In this document: positions 30,868 through 39,111 of the stretch, in pieces
How positions within the stretch are numbered: the stretch's first letter is position 1
How the letters are laid out: each line of letters opens with the position of its first letter
Assembly (NCBI GenBank): GCA_023381565.1
Contig: JAMCRR010000082.1
Location: 1 to 41,151, forward strand
Direction: 5' to 3'
Length of the DNA: 41,151 nt
From: Chloroflexota bacterium
Lineage (GTDB): Bacteria; Chloroflexota; Anaerolineae; Anaerolineales; Anaerolineaceae
Notes under the pieces: model-generated
The model's input: the letters and a program-made list of their open reading frames with translations, nothing else
Database searches by the model: none
What the model was told of the DNA's origin: nothing
Program-made: the position numbers and the translations under genes

Positions 30868-31920
30868 ATGAGCCACCCAACATTAAAGGAGCTCGGGCTG
30901 GAGCCTCTTTGCCCAACTGTGATCGGCTCAGCGGCTTTTCCCGGCTGGTACGCTTACTTCCAGAGCGAGGTGGAGCAGCACCCCGAGCGCTTTGGCCCGG
31001 ACGACCTGCGCGAAGCCTGGGCGGATGCGGTGCGTATCGCCGTGGGCGACGAGGTGCGCGCCGGCATCGAGCTGGTGACGGATGGCGAGATGGGCCGGGT
31101 GGACTTCAACCTGGGCTTCTACGATTACCTCTCCGGCCTCCACCCGCAGCCGCCACAGCGCAAGCTCGGCACCCCGGCGCACGACCAGCGCGGCAAATAC
31201 ACCTGCATAGAGCCGCTGGGCGCCCCAATCGGGCTGGGCACGCTGAATGAGTTCCGCCACCTCAAAGGACTGACCAACCTGCCGATCAAGATGCCCGTGC
31301 CGGGGCCTTTTACCCTGGCCGGCCGGCTGGAAGGCGGGGAGGTCTACCCCGATCGCCGCGCCGTCACCGAAGCGCTCATCCCCATCATCAATGCTGAGAT
31401 GAAAGCCCTGGCCGCCGCAGGTTGCCGTTTCATCCAGATGGACGAGCCCAGCTATGCGGTCCACCCCGAAGACCCGAACGAGTTCGTCGATTTTATCAAT
31501 CGCACCCTGGAAGGTGTAGAAGGCGTCTTCATCGGCATGCACATGTGTTTTGGCAACTACCGGGCGCGCGCCGTAGGTCATCGTTCCTACGCCCCCCTCT
31601 TCCCCGGCCTGCTGCGCGCCAACGTGGACCAGTTTGCCCTGGAATTTGCCAGCCGCGAGATGGCAGAGATCGAGCTGCTCGAACCTATCGTCGCCGCGGG
31701 GAAATCGGTGGCCGTGGGTCTGGTGGACGTCAAGAACCTGTGGGTCGAGCCGGTCGAGCTGATCACCGAGCGCATCCGCACCTGCTTGCGCTACGCCCCT
31801 GCCGAAGCTCTGCACATTACGCCCGATTGCGGCTTCAGCCAGACCGCCCGCTATGCGGCTCTCGGAAAAATGCAGAACCTGGCCCGCGCCTGGGTCTCAA
31901 TGAGAAATATGAAGTTTTAA
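30868..31920 (+). CDS. MetE-like cobalamin-independent methyltransferase domain protein
   Basis: The 350-aa product matches the C-terminal (catalytic) half of cobalamin-independent methionine synthase and related enzymes such as epoxyalkane:coenzyme M transferase. It has VIGSAAFPGWYAYFQSEVEQ, ELVTDGEMGRVDF, KMPVPGPFTLAGRL, QMDEPSYAV and the zinc ligands H225 and C227 in GMHMCFGN, with the third ligand C321 in PDCGFSQT. Methionine synthases of this size use methyl-corrinoid or methylated pteridine donors; the real methyl donor and acceptor are unknown here. The start ATG follows AAGGAGA (30852-30858). A TATAAT lies at 30785-30790. Confidence 0.85.
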   Translation: MSHPTLKELGLEPLCPTVIGSAAFPGWYAYFQSEVEQHPERFGPDDLREAWADAVRIAVGDEVRAGIELVTDGEMGRVDFNLGFYDYLSGLHPQPPQRKLGTPAHDQRGKYTCIEPLGAPIGLGTLNEFRHLKGLTNLPIKMPVPGPFTLAGRLEGGEVYPDRRAVTEALIPIINAEMKALAAAGCRFIQMDEPSYAVHPEDPNEFVDFINRTLEGVEGVFIGMHMCFGNYRARAVGHRSYAPLFPGLLRANVDQFALEFASREMAEIELLEPIVAAGKSVAVGLVDVKNLWVEPVELITERIRTCLRYAPAEALHITPDCGFSQTARYAALGKMQNLARAWVSMRNMKF

Positions 31921-31922
31921 AA

Positions 31923-32107
31923 TCTTACCCCAGAGACGTGGAGAACGGTGAGAAATTATTATTCGCAGAGAACAGAAGAGACCTCATAATGAATTTTCCG
32001 CGTTATTCCGTGCTCGCGCCAGTCCTGACACAGGACGCAGGACGTGTGTCAGGATCCGCGTCTTAGTAAATTCTATTTTCCCCACTCCCCGCGTCTCTGC
32101 GGTGATA
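31923..32107. repeat. CACAGAG-type repeat containing a second perfect hairpin
   Basis: ACCCCAGAGACGTGGAG (31924-31940) and CCCCGCGTCTCTGCGGTG (32086-32104) are opposite arms of the intergenic repeat. Between them TCCTGACAC (32023-32031) pairs perfectly with GTGTCAGGA (32046-32054). Nothing coding is seen here. Confidence 0.65.
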
Positions 32108-32116
32108 AGGTATTAA

Positions 32117-32917
32117 ATGGCCGAACAACCCATCACACAACTGATCAATATTCATGTCCCGCTCAGCGGGAACAAGCTGCTCGAAAAAGCGCTGGATAAC
32201 ATCAATAACGACCTGGAGGTCAAGACGCTCTGGAAGGTGATCAACGTCAACGCCATCGACCGGCTGGGGATGAGCGACCACGGGCCGGTTCATTTCCAGA
32301 TCGTCGCCAATATTGCCTTGAGGCTCACCCGCCTGCTGGTCAAGCACCAGGTACAAATGTCCATTGTCAAATATTACGCTCTCTCCAACGAGCATGCCGA
32401 GCTGGTGGTCCTGCTGGGGAGCCTCTACCACGACCTGGGCATGTCCATCAACCGCGAAGGCCACGAGGATTTCAGCCTGTTCCTGGCGAACACGATCTTG
32501 CACCGCACGCTCGAGTTCCTGCCGGTGGAAGAAAAGACCATCGTCACCTCTGAGGTGCTGCACGCCATTATCGCCCACCGCAGCGACGGCCGTCCCTATA
32601 CCGTCGAAGCCGGCATCGTGAGAGTCGCCGATGCTCTGGATATGAGCGAAGGGCGCTCGCGCATCCCCTATGAAGCCGGCAAGCTGGATATCTACTCGGT
32701 GTCTGCGGCTGCTATCGACAACGTGCGCATTTCTGAGGGGACCGATAAACCCGTGCAGATCAACATCTTGATGAACAATTCAGCCGGGCTCTTCCAGGTG
32801 GACGAGCTGCTGAAGAAAAAGCTGCGCGGCTCTGGGATCGAAGATTACATCAAGGTGCGGGCTTACGTGCAGAGGAAGAAAGAGAAAAGCCTGATCGGGG
32901 AATTCGAGATCAGCTGA
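32117..32917 (+). CDS. HD-domain phosphohydrolase-like protein
   Basis: This 266-aa soluble protein carries an HD-fold: GMSDHGPVHFQIVANIALRL, SLYHDLGMSINREGHEDFSL, the VLHAIIAHRSDGRPYTVEAG region and VRVADALDMSEGRSRIPYE. These supply the H...HD...H...D metal ligands of the family, which often hydrolyses (d)NTPs, cyclic nucleotides or nucleoside phosphates. The C-terminal 80 residues are a small alpha/beta domain. The substrate cannot be told, but it lies just before the purine transporter operon, which would suit a nucleotide substrate (inference). The ATG at 32117 is about 10 nt after the repeat. Confidence 0.8.
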   Translation: MAEQPITQLINIHVPLSGNKLLEKALDNINNDLEVKTLWKVINVNAIDRLGMSDHGPVHFQIVANIALRLTRLLVKHQVQMSIVKYYALSNEHAELVVLLGSLYHDLGMSINREGHEDFSLFLANTILHRTLEFLPVEEKTIVTSEVLHAIIAHRSDGRPYTVEAGIVRVADALDMSEGRSRIPYEAGKLDIYSVSAAAIDNVRISEGTDKPVQINILMNNSAGLFQVDELLKKKLRGSGIEDYIKVRAYVQRKKEKSLIGEFEIS

Positions 32918-32945
32918 CCTGGACCCTGCGCTCTGTGCCGGTCAT

Positions 32946-33012
32946 ATTGTCAGACAATAATGTCATACAATTGTAATAAAACCATGTAAATTTTACCCTT
33001 AAGGACTATAAT
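32946..33012 (+). promoter_or_regulatory. Tandem GntR/FadR-type operator sites and -10 box of the BMP transporter operon
   Basis: ATTGTCAGACAAT (32946-32958) is a perfect 6-bp inverted repeat, and AATGTCATACAAT (32959-32971) next to it agrees at 11 of 13 positions. Both resemble the FadR-subfamily GntR consensus with TNGTNNNACNA spacing. A perfect TATAAT follows at 33007-33012, with only a weak -35 candidate. A regulator outside the window is probably responsible. Confidence 0.55.
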
Positions 33013-33081
33013 TCTGTCGTCTTATCTTCATTGTTTTATTAACGGTCGATAGGAGACAATGACCATTAGATAGGCTCAAAG

Positions 33082-34197
33082 ATGGATCGACCTGCAAATC
33101 ATCGAGTCCTCAATCGATTTTTTGAGAAGCCAGGGTTCAAACGCCTCGCCAATCAGACAATCGAAGCCTTATTGCCCCTGGCTTCGGTTCCACTGGCATT
33201 GATCATCGGAGCGTTTATGCTCCTGGCTTTGAACGTAAACCCCCTAACCGCCTACGGCGCCCTGATCAACGGAGTCTTCGGCAGCACATTTGGCTTAACC
33301 CAGACGCTGGTAGATGCCACTCCTCTATTATTAGTTGGACTGGGGGTGGTCATCGCCTTCCGCGGTGGGGTGCTCAATATTGGCGGCGAGGGCCAGATTA
33401 CTGTGGGCGCCCTGGCAGCGTCGGCTGCGGCCCTGACGCTCAACCAGTGGCCTGCATATGCCCTCATCCCCACCTGCCTCATCGCCGGGGCGCTGGCGGG
33501 GGCGGTCTGGGGTGGTATTCCAGGTTTCTTGAAGGCCCGGTTGGGGGTGAACGAGATCCTCTCCACTATCATGATGAACTCGATTGCCCAGCAGTTCAGC
33601 CTGTACCTGCTGACCGGTCCGATGCTCGATCCGAGCGAGAAAGCCGCCGGAACAAGTATTGCGCAATCAGCCCTGCTGCCCAAAGCTTCCTGGCTGCCAA
33701 CCCTGGTCCCTCAGACGCTCTTGAACGCAGGTACGATCCTGGCGGTCGTCCTCGCCATCTTTGTTTACGTATTTATGTGGCGGACAACCATCGGATACCG
33801 GATCCGCGCCGTGGGTCTCAACCCAGATGCGTCGCGCTACGCCGGCATCAATGTGCGTCTGTATCAAATGCTTGCACTAACCCTCGGCGGGCTTTTTGCC
33901 GGCATTGCCGGAGCAGTCCAGGTGATGGGCGTGCAGCGCCGCATGATGGACGGGCTCTCCGGTGGATACGGTTTCACCGGCATCGTGGTAGCCCTGTTCG
34001 GGCAGCTCCATCCCTTGGGAGCGATACCGGCTTCTATTCTCTTTGGCGGGCTGCTGGTTGGTTCTGACCAGATGCAGCGCACCACGCAGGTCCCTTCGGC
34101 GATTGTGGACGTTCTACTTGGAATGATCGTTCTCTTTGTGGTCAGCAGCGTGATCTGGTCGCGTTATCGTGCCCGCAGGAGACAAACACATGTCTGA
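33082..34197 (+). CDS. BMP-family nucleoside ABC transporter permease 1 (NupP type)
   Basis: This 371-aa membrane protein has about ten helices. It shows the typical permease pattern of the BMP/branched-chain-like family: GVFGSTFGLTQTLVDATPLL, GVVIAFRGGVLNIGGEGQIT and GVNEILSTIMMNSIAQQFSL, then GYRIRAVGLNPDASRYAGIN (the EAA-like loop). Bacillus NupPQ imports guanosine and other purine nucleosides. It is the first gene of the four-gene operon and overlaps the next by 8 bp. The gene starts with ATG after a weak ribosome site. Confidence 0.88.
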   Translation: MDRPANHRVLNRFFEKPGFKRLANQTIEALLPLASVPLALIIGAFMLLALNVNPLTAYGALINGVFGSTFGLTQTLVDATPLLLVGLGVVIAFRGGVLNIGGEGQITVGALAASAAALTLNQWPAYALIPTCLIAGALAGAVWGGIPGFLKARLGVNEILSTIMMNSIAQQFSLYLLTGPMLDPSEKAAGTSIAQSALLPKASWLPTLVPQTLLNAGTILAVVLAIFVYVFMWRTTIGYRIRAVGLNPDASRYAGINVRLYQMLALTLGGLFAGIAGAVQVMGVQRRMMDGLSGGYGFTGIVVALFGQLHPLGAIPASILFGGLLVGSDQMQRTTQVPSAIVDVLLGMIVLFVVSSVIWSRYRARRRQTHV

Positions 34198-35122
34198 CCT
34201 GTTTACGCTATCGGTTTTGATGGGTATCATTGTTTCAGGGATCCGTTTAGCCACCCCTTACCTGTTCGCTGCCATCGGCGAAACCTTTGCCCAAACCTCC
34301 GGTGTGCTCAACCTGGGTGTAGAAGGCATCATGTTAATGGGCGCCTTCAGCGGCTTTTACATTGCTTCCACCACGGGTAGCCTATGGCTCGGGCTGCTGA
34401 CTGCAGCGGTAGTGGGCATACTGATGGGACTGTTGATGGCTTTGGTAAGCGTAACCCTCCAGGCAGAGCAGGGTATCAGCGGCATCGGGCTATCGCTGTT
34501 CGGCCTGGGGCTATCCAGCCTGCTCTTCGAGAAAACGATTGTATCGGTGGTGGCGATCAGCGGGTTCCAACCTATCCGTATCCCTATCCTGGGAAATATC
34601 CCCTATATTGGCGATGCGCTCTTCGATCATAGCATCTTAGTTTATGCTGCATTCTTACTGGTGCCGCTGTCGATTTATGTGCTCAACCATACCCCGATCG
34701 GCCTGAAGATCCGCGCCGTAGGACAAAACCCGCAGGCGGCAGATTCGCTTGGCATCAGCGTGGCGAAAATCCGTTACCTGACCGTCTCGTTCGGCGGAAT
34801 GATGGCCGGGATTGCCGGCGCTTCGCTCTCCCTGGCATTGATTGATCTGTTTCAGGAAAATATGACCAACGGAATGGGGTACATTGCCGTGGCGCTGGTC
34901 TACTTTGGCGGCTGGAACCCGTTGGGTGTCTTAGGTGGATCGCTGTTGTTCAGCTTCGTTAACGCTTTTCAATTGTGGCTGCAAGTAAAGGGGGTGCAGA
35001 TACCCTCGAACATCGCCCTGATGATGCCTTACGTTCTAACGATCGTGGCGCTGGCGTTTGCTGCCAACCGCGCCAGGCAGCCGACAGCGCTAGATAAGCC
35101 TTTCGAACGCGGTGAGAGTTAG
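34190..35122 (+). CDS. BMP-family nucleoside ABC transporter permease 2 (NupQ type)
   Basis: The 310-aa partner permease has about nine helices. Family features are AAIGETFAQTSGVLNLGVEG near the N-terminus and GLKIRAVGQNPQAADSLGIS in the loop that contacts the ATPase, then GNMTNGMGYIAVALVYFGGW-like strands. The start ATG at 34190 overlaps the end of permease 1 by 8 bp; an in-frame start 21 nt earlier is possible. Both permeases together form the membrane channel. Confidence 0.88.
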   Translation: MSDLFTLSVLMGIIVSGIRLATPYLFAAIGETFAQTSGVLNLGVEGIMLMGAFSGFYIASTTGSLWLGLLTAAVVGILMGLLMALVSVTLQAEQGISGIGLSLFGLGLSSLLFEKTIVSVVAISGFQPIRIPILGNIPYIGDALFDHSILVYAAFLLVPLSIYVLNHTPIGLKIRAVGQNPQAADSLGISVAKIRYLTVSFGGMMAGIAGASLSLALIDLFQENMTNGMGYIAVALVYFGGWNPLGVLGGSLLFSFVNAFQLWLQVKGVQIPSNIALMMPYVLTIVALAFAANRARQPTALDKPFERGES

Positions 35123-35139
35123 CGGGTGAGGAGAGGCTG

Positions 35140-35161
35140 CAATACGGTAGCGCCTGTATTG
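35140..35161 (+). other. Hairpin between permease and lipoprotein genes
   Basis: CAATACGG (35140-35147) pairs with CC-T-GTATTG (35153-35161) with one bulged T. It may slow transcription or protect the downstream mRNA, giving more substrate-binding protein than permease. Confidence 0.45.
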
Positions 35162-35286
35162 ATGAGATTCAATCAATTGATGCGATCCGGCAGATTGAAA
35201 AGGAGGAAAATCGAAAAATCTGTAGATCATGCAAGGCTTCTAGCATGCAAAAATCCGACCAAAGATATTTACCAGGAGATTGAAAG

Positions 35287-36309
35287 ATGAAACCCGTAGT
35301 TTTTCGTGTAAGCCTGCTTGCTGTTATTGCGACAATGCTTTTAGCTGCCTGCGCCCCGGCGGCCGCGCCGGCAACCCCTACCGCGGCTGCTTCAGCCAGC
35401 GTATTCAAGATCGCCGTCGTTTTCCCCAGCGCGCATAATGATGCTGCCTTCAGCCAATCCATGTATGAAGCGCTACTCACTGTCCAAAAGGATATGGGCG
35501 GGCCGAGCAAAGTTGAGATCGCTTATTCCGAGAACCTGTTCAATGTCCCCGATGCCGCCGCGGCTATACGCGACTATGCCTCCAAAGGTTATAACCTGGT
35601 CATCGCCCACGGCTCTCAATACGGCACCTCGCTCGAGCAGATCGCTCCCGATTTCCCCAAGACCGCCTTTGCCTGGGGCACCTCGCTGGACACCTTCCAG
35701 GAAGCCGGCATCAATAACGTTTTCGCCTACCAAGCGGATGCCGAGCAGGGTGGGTACGTTCAGGGCGTCATGGCTGCCATGCTCTCTAAATCCGGCGTGA
35801 TCGGCATCACCGGGCCCGTAGAAGCTGGCGACGCCAAGCTCTACGTGGACGGCTTCAAGCAGGGTGTGCTGGCTACCAAGCCTAACGATAAGGTCAACAT
35901 CACCTACACCGGTTCGTTCTCGGATGTATCTTTGATGGCCGCCGCGGCCACCACGCAAATCCAAAATGGCGCAGACGTGCTGACCGGCTCATCACAGTCC
36001 GTGGTTGGCGCGATTGGCGTCTGCAAGGATAAGAACGTCTTGTGGTTTGGCCAGCAGTGGGACCAGGCGTCCCTGGCGCCGTCCATCGTTGTTTCCAGCC
36101 AGGTATACGATTGGGTGCCCACCCTGGAGGATATGATCGCCCTGGTTCAGAAAGGCGTGTTAGGTGGCAAGGGTTATACCCTGACCTTCGCAAATAAGGG
36201 CCTGGTCATCCAGTATAACCCCAGTTACACCGTCCCGGCTGATGTCAAGTCTGCTGCTGACGCTGCCACTCAGGGTATTATCGATGGCAAGATTACGGTT
36301 CAGCCATAA
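35287..36309 (+). CDS. BMP-family substrate-binding lipoprotein
   Basis: This 340-aa protein has a lipoprotein signal peptide (lipobox LLAAC, Cys22) and the two-lobed periplasmic-binding fold of the BMP (basic membrane protein) family: KIAVVFPSAHNDAAFSQSMY, GYNLVIAHGSQYGTSLEQIA, EAGINNVFAYQADAEQGGYV and VGAIGVCKDKNVLWFGQQWD. The family binds purine nucleosides (NupN, TmpC, PnrA). The aromatic residue and acid of the known nucleoside pocket (YQADAEQGG) appear preserved in this reading. ATG after CAGGAGATT. It lies between the permeases and the ATPase. Confidence 0.9.
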   Translation: MKPVVFRVSLLAVIATMLLAACAPAAAPATPTAAASASVFKIAVVFPSAHNDAAFSQSMYEALLTVQKDMGGPSKVEIAYSENLFNVPDAAAAIRDYASKGYNLVIAHGSQYGTSLEQIAPDFPKTAFAWGTSLDTFQEAGINNVFAYQADAEQGGYVQGVMAAMLSKSGVIGITGPVEAGDAKLYVDGFKQGVLATKPNDKVNITYTGSFSDVSLMAAAATTQIQNGADVLTGSSQSVVGAIGVCKDKNVLWFGQQWDQASLAPSIVVSSQVYDWVPTLEDMIALVQKGVLGGKGYTLTFANKGLVIQYNPSYTVPADVKSAADAATQGIIDGKITVQP

Positions 36310-36324
36310 GTAGTAAGATTATAG

Positions 36325-36357
36325 GATCCGGCCTGGCGGTTGAAACCAGGCCGGATC
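36325..36357 (+). terminator. Perfect 12-bp hairpin after the lipoprotein gene
   Basis: GATCCGGCCTGG (36325-36336) pairs exactly with CCAGGCCGGATC (36346-36357) around a 9-nt loop, 15 bases after the stop codon. No T-run follows at once, so it is more likely an mRNA-stabilising or attenuating structure within the operon than a full terminator. Confidence 0.7.
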
Positions 36358-36388
36358 GCTGGAATTTATTGTTTGAAATCAGGATCCT

Positions 36389-37933
36389 ATGAGCGAGACT
36401 GTCGCGAATAACGGCCACAAAAAGCTGCAAGAAGTGCAAATGGTCGGGATTGTCAAGCGCTTCCCGGGAGTTCTGGCCAACGACCACGTCGATTTTGACG
36501 TGCATGCTGGAGAGATCCACGCCTTGCTGGGCGAGAATGGCGCCGGTAAAAGCACCCTGATGCGCCAGCTTTACGGTCTCTACCGGCCGGATGAGGGCAA
36601 GATCTTGATCAACGGCCAGGAGCGCCTGTTTTACTCGCCGGAAGACGCTATTGAAGCCGGGATCGGCATGATCCACCAGCATTTTATGCTGGTGCCTTCC
36701 TTGACCGTCACCGAGAATGTGGCCTTAGGTTTGAAATCTACACGCCTTTTCGCGCTCGACCTCGATAAGGTAGAAAGGCGCATTGTCGATCTCAGCGAAC
36801 AGTATGGCTTGAAGATCGATCCGAAAGCATACATCTGGCAGCTGGCCGTTGGCGAGCAGCAGCGTGTTGAAATTGTGAAGGCCCTGTACCGGGGCGCCGA
36901 TCTGCTCATCCTCGACGAGCCTACCGCCGTTCTGACACCCCAGGAAGTGGAAGATCTGTTCAAAACCCTGCACCAGATGGCGCAAGTCGGCCACACCTTG
37001 ATCTTTATTTCCCATAAGCTGTATGAGGTGCTATCGATCAGCAGCCGTATTACCGTTCTGCGCGATGGGCGCGTGGTGGGATCGCGCCCGACCGAAGGGG
37101 CTACTCGAGCCAGCCTGGCGCAGATGATGGTAGGCCGGCCGATCATTCAACAGTATGACCGTCCTGCGGTTGTTGCCGGCGAGATGTGCCTGGATATCCA
37201 GGATATCTATACGAAAAGCGATCGTGGGGGCGATGCCCTCAAAGGTGTGTCGCTCAGCGTGCACGCAGGAGAAATTTTGGGATTGGCGGGCGTGTCCGGA
37301 AATGGTCAGCGCGAGCTGGCCGAGTGCCTGGGCGGTCTGCGTCCTGTTCGCCAGGGAAAAGTGATCCTGAACGGCAAAGATGTGACCCGCGCCTCACCCA
37401 GGGAGCGCATCGCTGCCGGGCAATCTTATATCCCCGAGGAGCGCATGCGCGAAGGCGCCATCAAAGAGTTTAGTGTGGCGGATAACTTTGTGCTGGAAGA
37501 TCACGGCAAGTCCCCTTATGCGCGTGGCATATTCTTAAACCTCAACGCGATTCGTTCGCAGGCGCGCAGCGTGATCGACGCCTACAACGTAAAAACACCC
37601 AGCCTCGATACTCCCTTGAAGAACCTCTCCGGTGGCAACATCCAGAAACTGATCCTCGCCCGCGAGCTCTCGCGCCACCCCAAGGTCCTGGTTGCCTCCC
37701 AGCCCACACGCGGTGTGGACATCGGCGCTACCGAATATATCCACCTGCGCCTGCTCGAACAAAGGCAGACTGGGACGGCCACCCTGCTCATCTCGGAGGA
37801 CCTGGATGAGATCCGCGCCCTCTCCGACCGCATCGCCGTGATCTACGAAGGGAAGATCATGGGGATCGTGTATAATTCGGAGACTACGCTGGAACAGCTC
37901 GGTTTGATGATGGCTGGTGTTACAGAAAAGTAG
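36389..37933 (+). CDS. Nucleoside ABC transporter, double ATP-binding protein (NupO type)
   Basis: The 514-aa protein has two ATPase halves in tandem. The first has Walker A GENGAGKST (48-56), signature LAVGEQQRVEIVKALY and Walker B LLILDEPTAVL. The second has a degenerate P-loop (GVSGNGQRELAEC) and a signature LSGGNIQKLILARELS, followed by LVASQPTRGVDIGA, which is the normal pattern in sugar and BMP-type import systems. It energises the two permeases. ATG after AGGATC. Confidence 0.92.
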   Translation: MSETVANNGHKKLQEVQMVGIVKRFPGVLANDHVDFDVHAGEIHALLGENGAGKSTLMRQLYGLYRPDEGKILINGQERLFYSPEDAIEAGIGMIHQHFMLVPSLTVTENVALGLKSTRLFALDLDKVERRIVDLSEQYGLKIDPKAYIWQLAVGEQQRVEIVKALYRGADLLILDEPTAVLTPQEVEDLFKTLHQMAQVGHTLIFISHKLYEVLSISSRITVLRDGRVVGSRPTEGATRASLAQMMVGRPIIQQYDRPAVVAGEMCLDIQDIYTKSDRGGDALKGVSLSVHAGEILGLAGVSGNGQRELAECLGGLRPVRQGKVILNGKDVTRASPRERIAAGQSYIPEERMREGAIKEFSVADNFVLEDHGKSPYARGIFLNLNAIRSQARSVIDAYNVKTPSLDTPLKNLSGGNIQKLILARELSRHPKVLVASQPTRGVDIGATEYIHLRLLEQRQTGTATLLISEDLDEIRALSDRIAVIYEGKIMGIVYNSETTLEQLGLMMAGVTEK

Positions 37934-38012
37934 GGGCGCAGCAGTTTGAACCAATGCTGGTGCATGTAAATCGTCTCGCCGCGCCCGTACAATCGAAGAG
38001 TTAAATTAGTAG

Positions 38013-38034
38013 TATAATAAGATAAATATTATCT
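38013..38034 (+). promoter_or_regulatory. Candidate promoter and operator of the xanthine dehydrogenase operon
   Basis: A perfect TATAAT (38013-38018) is followed by AGATAA-ATA-TTATCT (38020-38034), a 6-bp inverted repeat overlying the predicted transcription start. The -35 region is weak, so an activator or alternative signal may be needed. Confidence 0.5.
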
Positions 38035-38040
38035 CATAAT

Positions 38041-38128
38041 CGGTGGTCGGCAGGGAACGAACCATGCCGGCGTCGGGCCTGAGAGCCCGTCGAAAAGTAC
38101 CGCCATCCCCAAAATTTAGGGGTGGGCC
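38041..38128 (+). ncRNA. Candidate structured leader before the dehydrogenase operon
   Basis: The leader can fold into three helices around a junction. GGTGG (38042-38046) pairs with CCGCC (38100-38104). CGGCA (38048-38052) pairs with TGCCG (38065-38069). CGGGC (38074-38078) pairs with GCCCG (38085-38089) around CTGAGA. A further CCCC/GGGG hairpin (38107-38110 and 38119-38122) lies downstream and could compete with the first helix through GGGC at 38124-38127. This layout suits a riboswitch or protein-binding leader, perhaps sensing a purine or molybdenum cofactor, but it matches no class I can name. Confidence 0.35.
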
Positions 38129-38172
38129 GAGAATTCGCAAATATAACGGCCCCCAAAGGAGTCCACCGATCC

Positions 38173-39111
38173 ATGAGTCTTTGGTCACAATATACCCTGA
38201 CATATTCAATTGAAGAGGCCTTGCGGGCCCTGGAAACAGCCCCTGGACCGGCGCTCCCGGTTGCCGGCGGCACCGATCTGCTCCTTGAGCTGCAGCAAGG
38301 CCACCACCCCCCCATCCACACCCTGGTCGACATCACCCGCATCCCCGAGCTGGGCCGCCTCGAAATCCAGCCCTCGACCTCGTTCCCACGCTCTGCATGG
38401 GAACGCTCCCGCCCTCCGTGGGAACGAGCCCTGTTCATCGGCGCGGCCGTCCCTGTACGCCGCGTGGTCGATTCCCCCCTGGTGCAGGAGCATGCCCTGT
38501 GCGTCTCTGAAGCCTGCGAGCTCATCGGCGGGCCGCAGGTGCGCAACACCGCCACCTTGGGCGGGAACGTGGCCCACGCCCTGCCCGCCGCGGATGGCAT
38601 GATCGCCCTGGTTGCCATGGACGCTCAGGCGGAAATCGCCAGTGCCCAGGGTCGCCGCCTGGAACCCATCCTCAAACTGTTCCGCGGACCGGGAGAATCG
38701 GCCCTGCGCCTGGACCGCGAGATCCTGGTGGGATTCCACCTGCCACTGAAACAGCCCGGACAGGCTTCTGCGTTCGGGCGCGTGATGCGCCCTCAGGGTG
38801 TGGCCCTGCCCATCCTCAACACTGCAGTGTGGATCGAGCGTGAAGAGGAGCTTATTCGAGATATAAGGATCGCTTTTGGTCCGTCCGGCCCGGTGCCGCA
38901 GCGCGCCACGGAGCTGGAAAAAGCCCTGCTTGGGGAAAAGTACAGCCGGGAAGCCGTCGCGAAAGCGGTCGCGCTCATCTCCACAAGCCTCCATTTCCGT
39001 ACGAGTGCTTACCGGGCGAGCGCGGGGTATCGCTACCAGTTGGGCGAGGTTTTATTGGAAGATGTTCTGGCTGCGGCCTGGAACAGGACAGAACAGGTGG
39101 TGAGAATATGA
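38173..39111 (+). CDS. Xanthine dehydrogenase-type FAD-binding subunit
   Basis: The 312-aa product is the FAD subunit of a molybdenum hydroxylase. It has LPVAGGTDLLLELQQG (FAD phosphate loop, from about 29) and GPQVRNTATLGGNVAHALPA (second FAD motif). It also has FGRVMRPQGVALPILNTAVW and the C-terminal CoxM-type domain (ELEKALLGEKYSREAV, then YRYQLGEVLLEDVL). Residues about 70-88 (SFPRSAWERSRPPWERA) are encoded by a palindromic repeat and have no counterpart in the family. The start at 38173 follows AAAGGAG (38155-38161). The stop overlaps the start of the next gene (ATGA). Partner: the 2Fe-2S/Mo fusion downstream. Confidence 0.88.
   Translation: MSLWSQYTLTYSIEEALRALETAPGPALPVAGGTDLLLELQQGHHPPIHTLVDITRIPELGRLEIQPSTSFPRSAWERSRPPWERALFIGAAVPVRRVVDSPLVQEHALCVSEACELIGGPQVRNTATLGGNVAHALPAADGMIALVAMDAQAEIASAQGRRLEPILKLFRGPGESALRLDREILVGFHLPLKQPGQASAFGRVMRPQGVALPILNTAVWIEREEELIRDIRIAFGPSGPVPQRATELEKALLGEKYSREAVAKAVALISTSLHFRTSAYRASAGYRYQLGEVLLEDVLAAAWNRTEQVVRI
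38379..38428. repeat. Palindromic element inside the FAD-subunit gene
   Basis: CTCGTTCCCACG (38379-38390) pairs perfectly with CGTGGGAACGAG (38417-38428), and an inner GTTCCCA/TGGGAAC pair lies at 38382-38404. This is the well-known dispersed TCGTTCCCACG palindrome that gives SFPRSAWER-like peptides when translated. Here it stays in frame. Confidence 0.85.

Noticed and set aside
36310-36388. Full rho-independent terminator ending the transporter operon early
   Set aside because: The hairpin has no following T-run and the ATPase gene is needed by the transporter, so transcription should continue.
38041-38069. tRNA-like T-arm on the minus strand
   Set aside because: GGTTCGTTCCC looks like a T-loop but lacks the conserved A after TTCG and no acceptor, D-arm or anticodon arm can be built around it.
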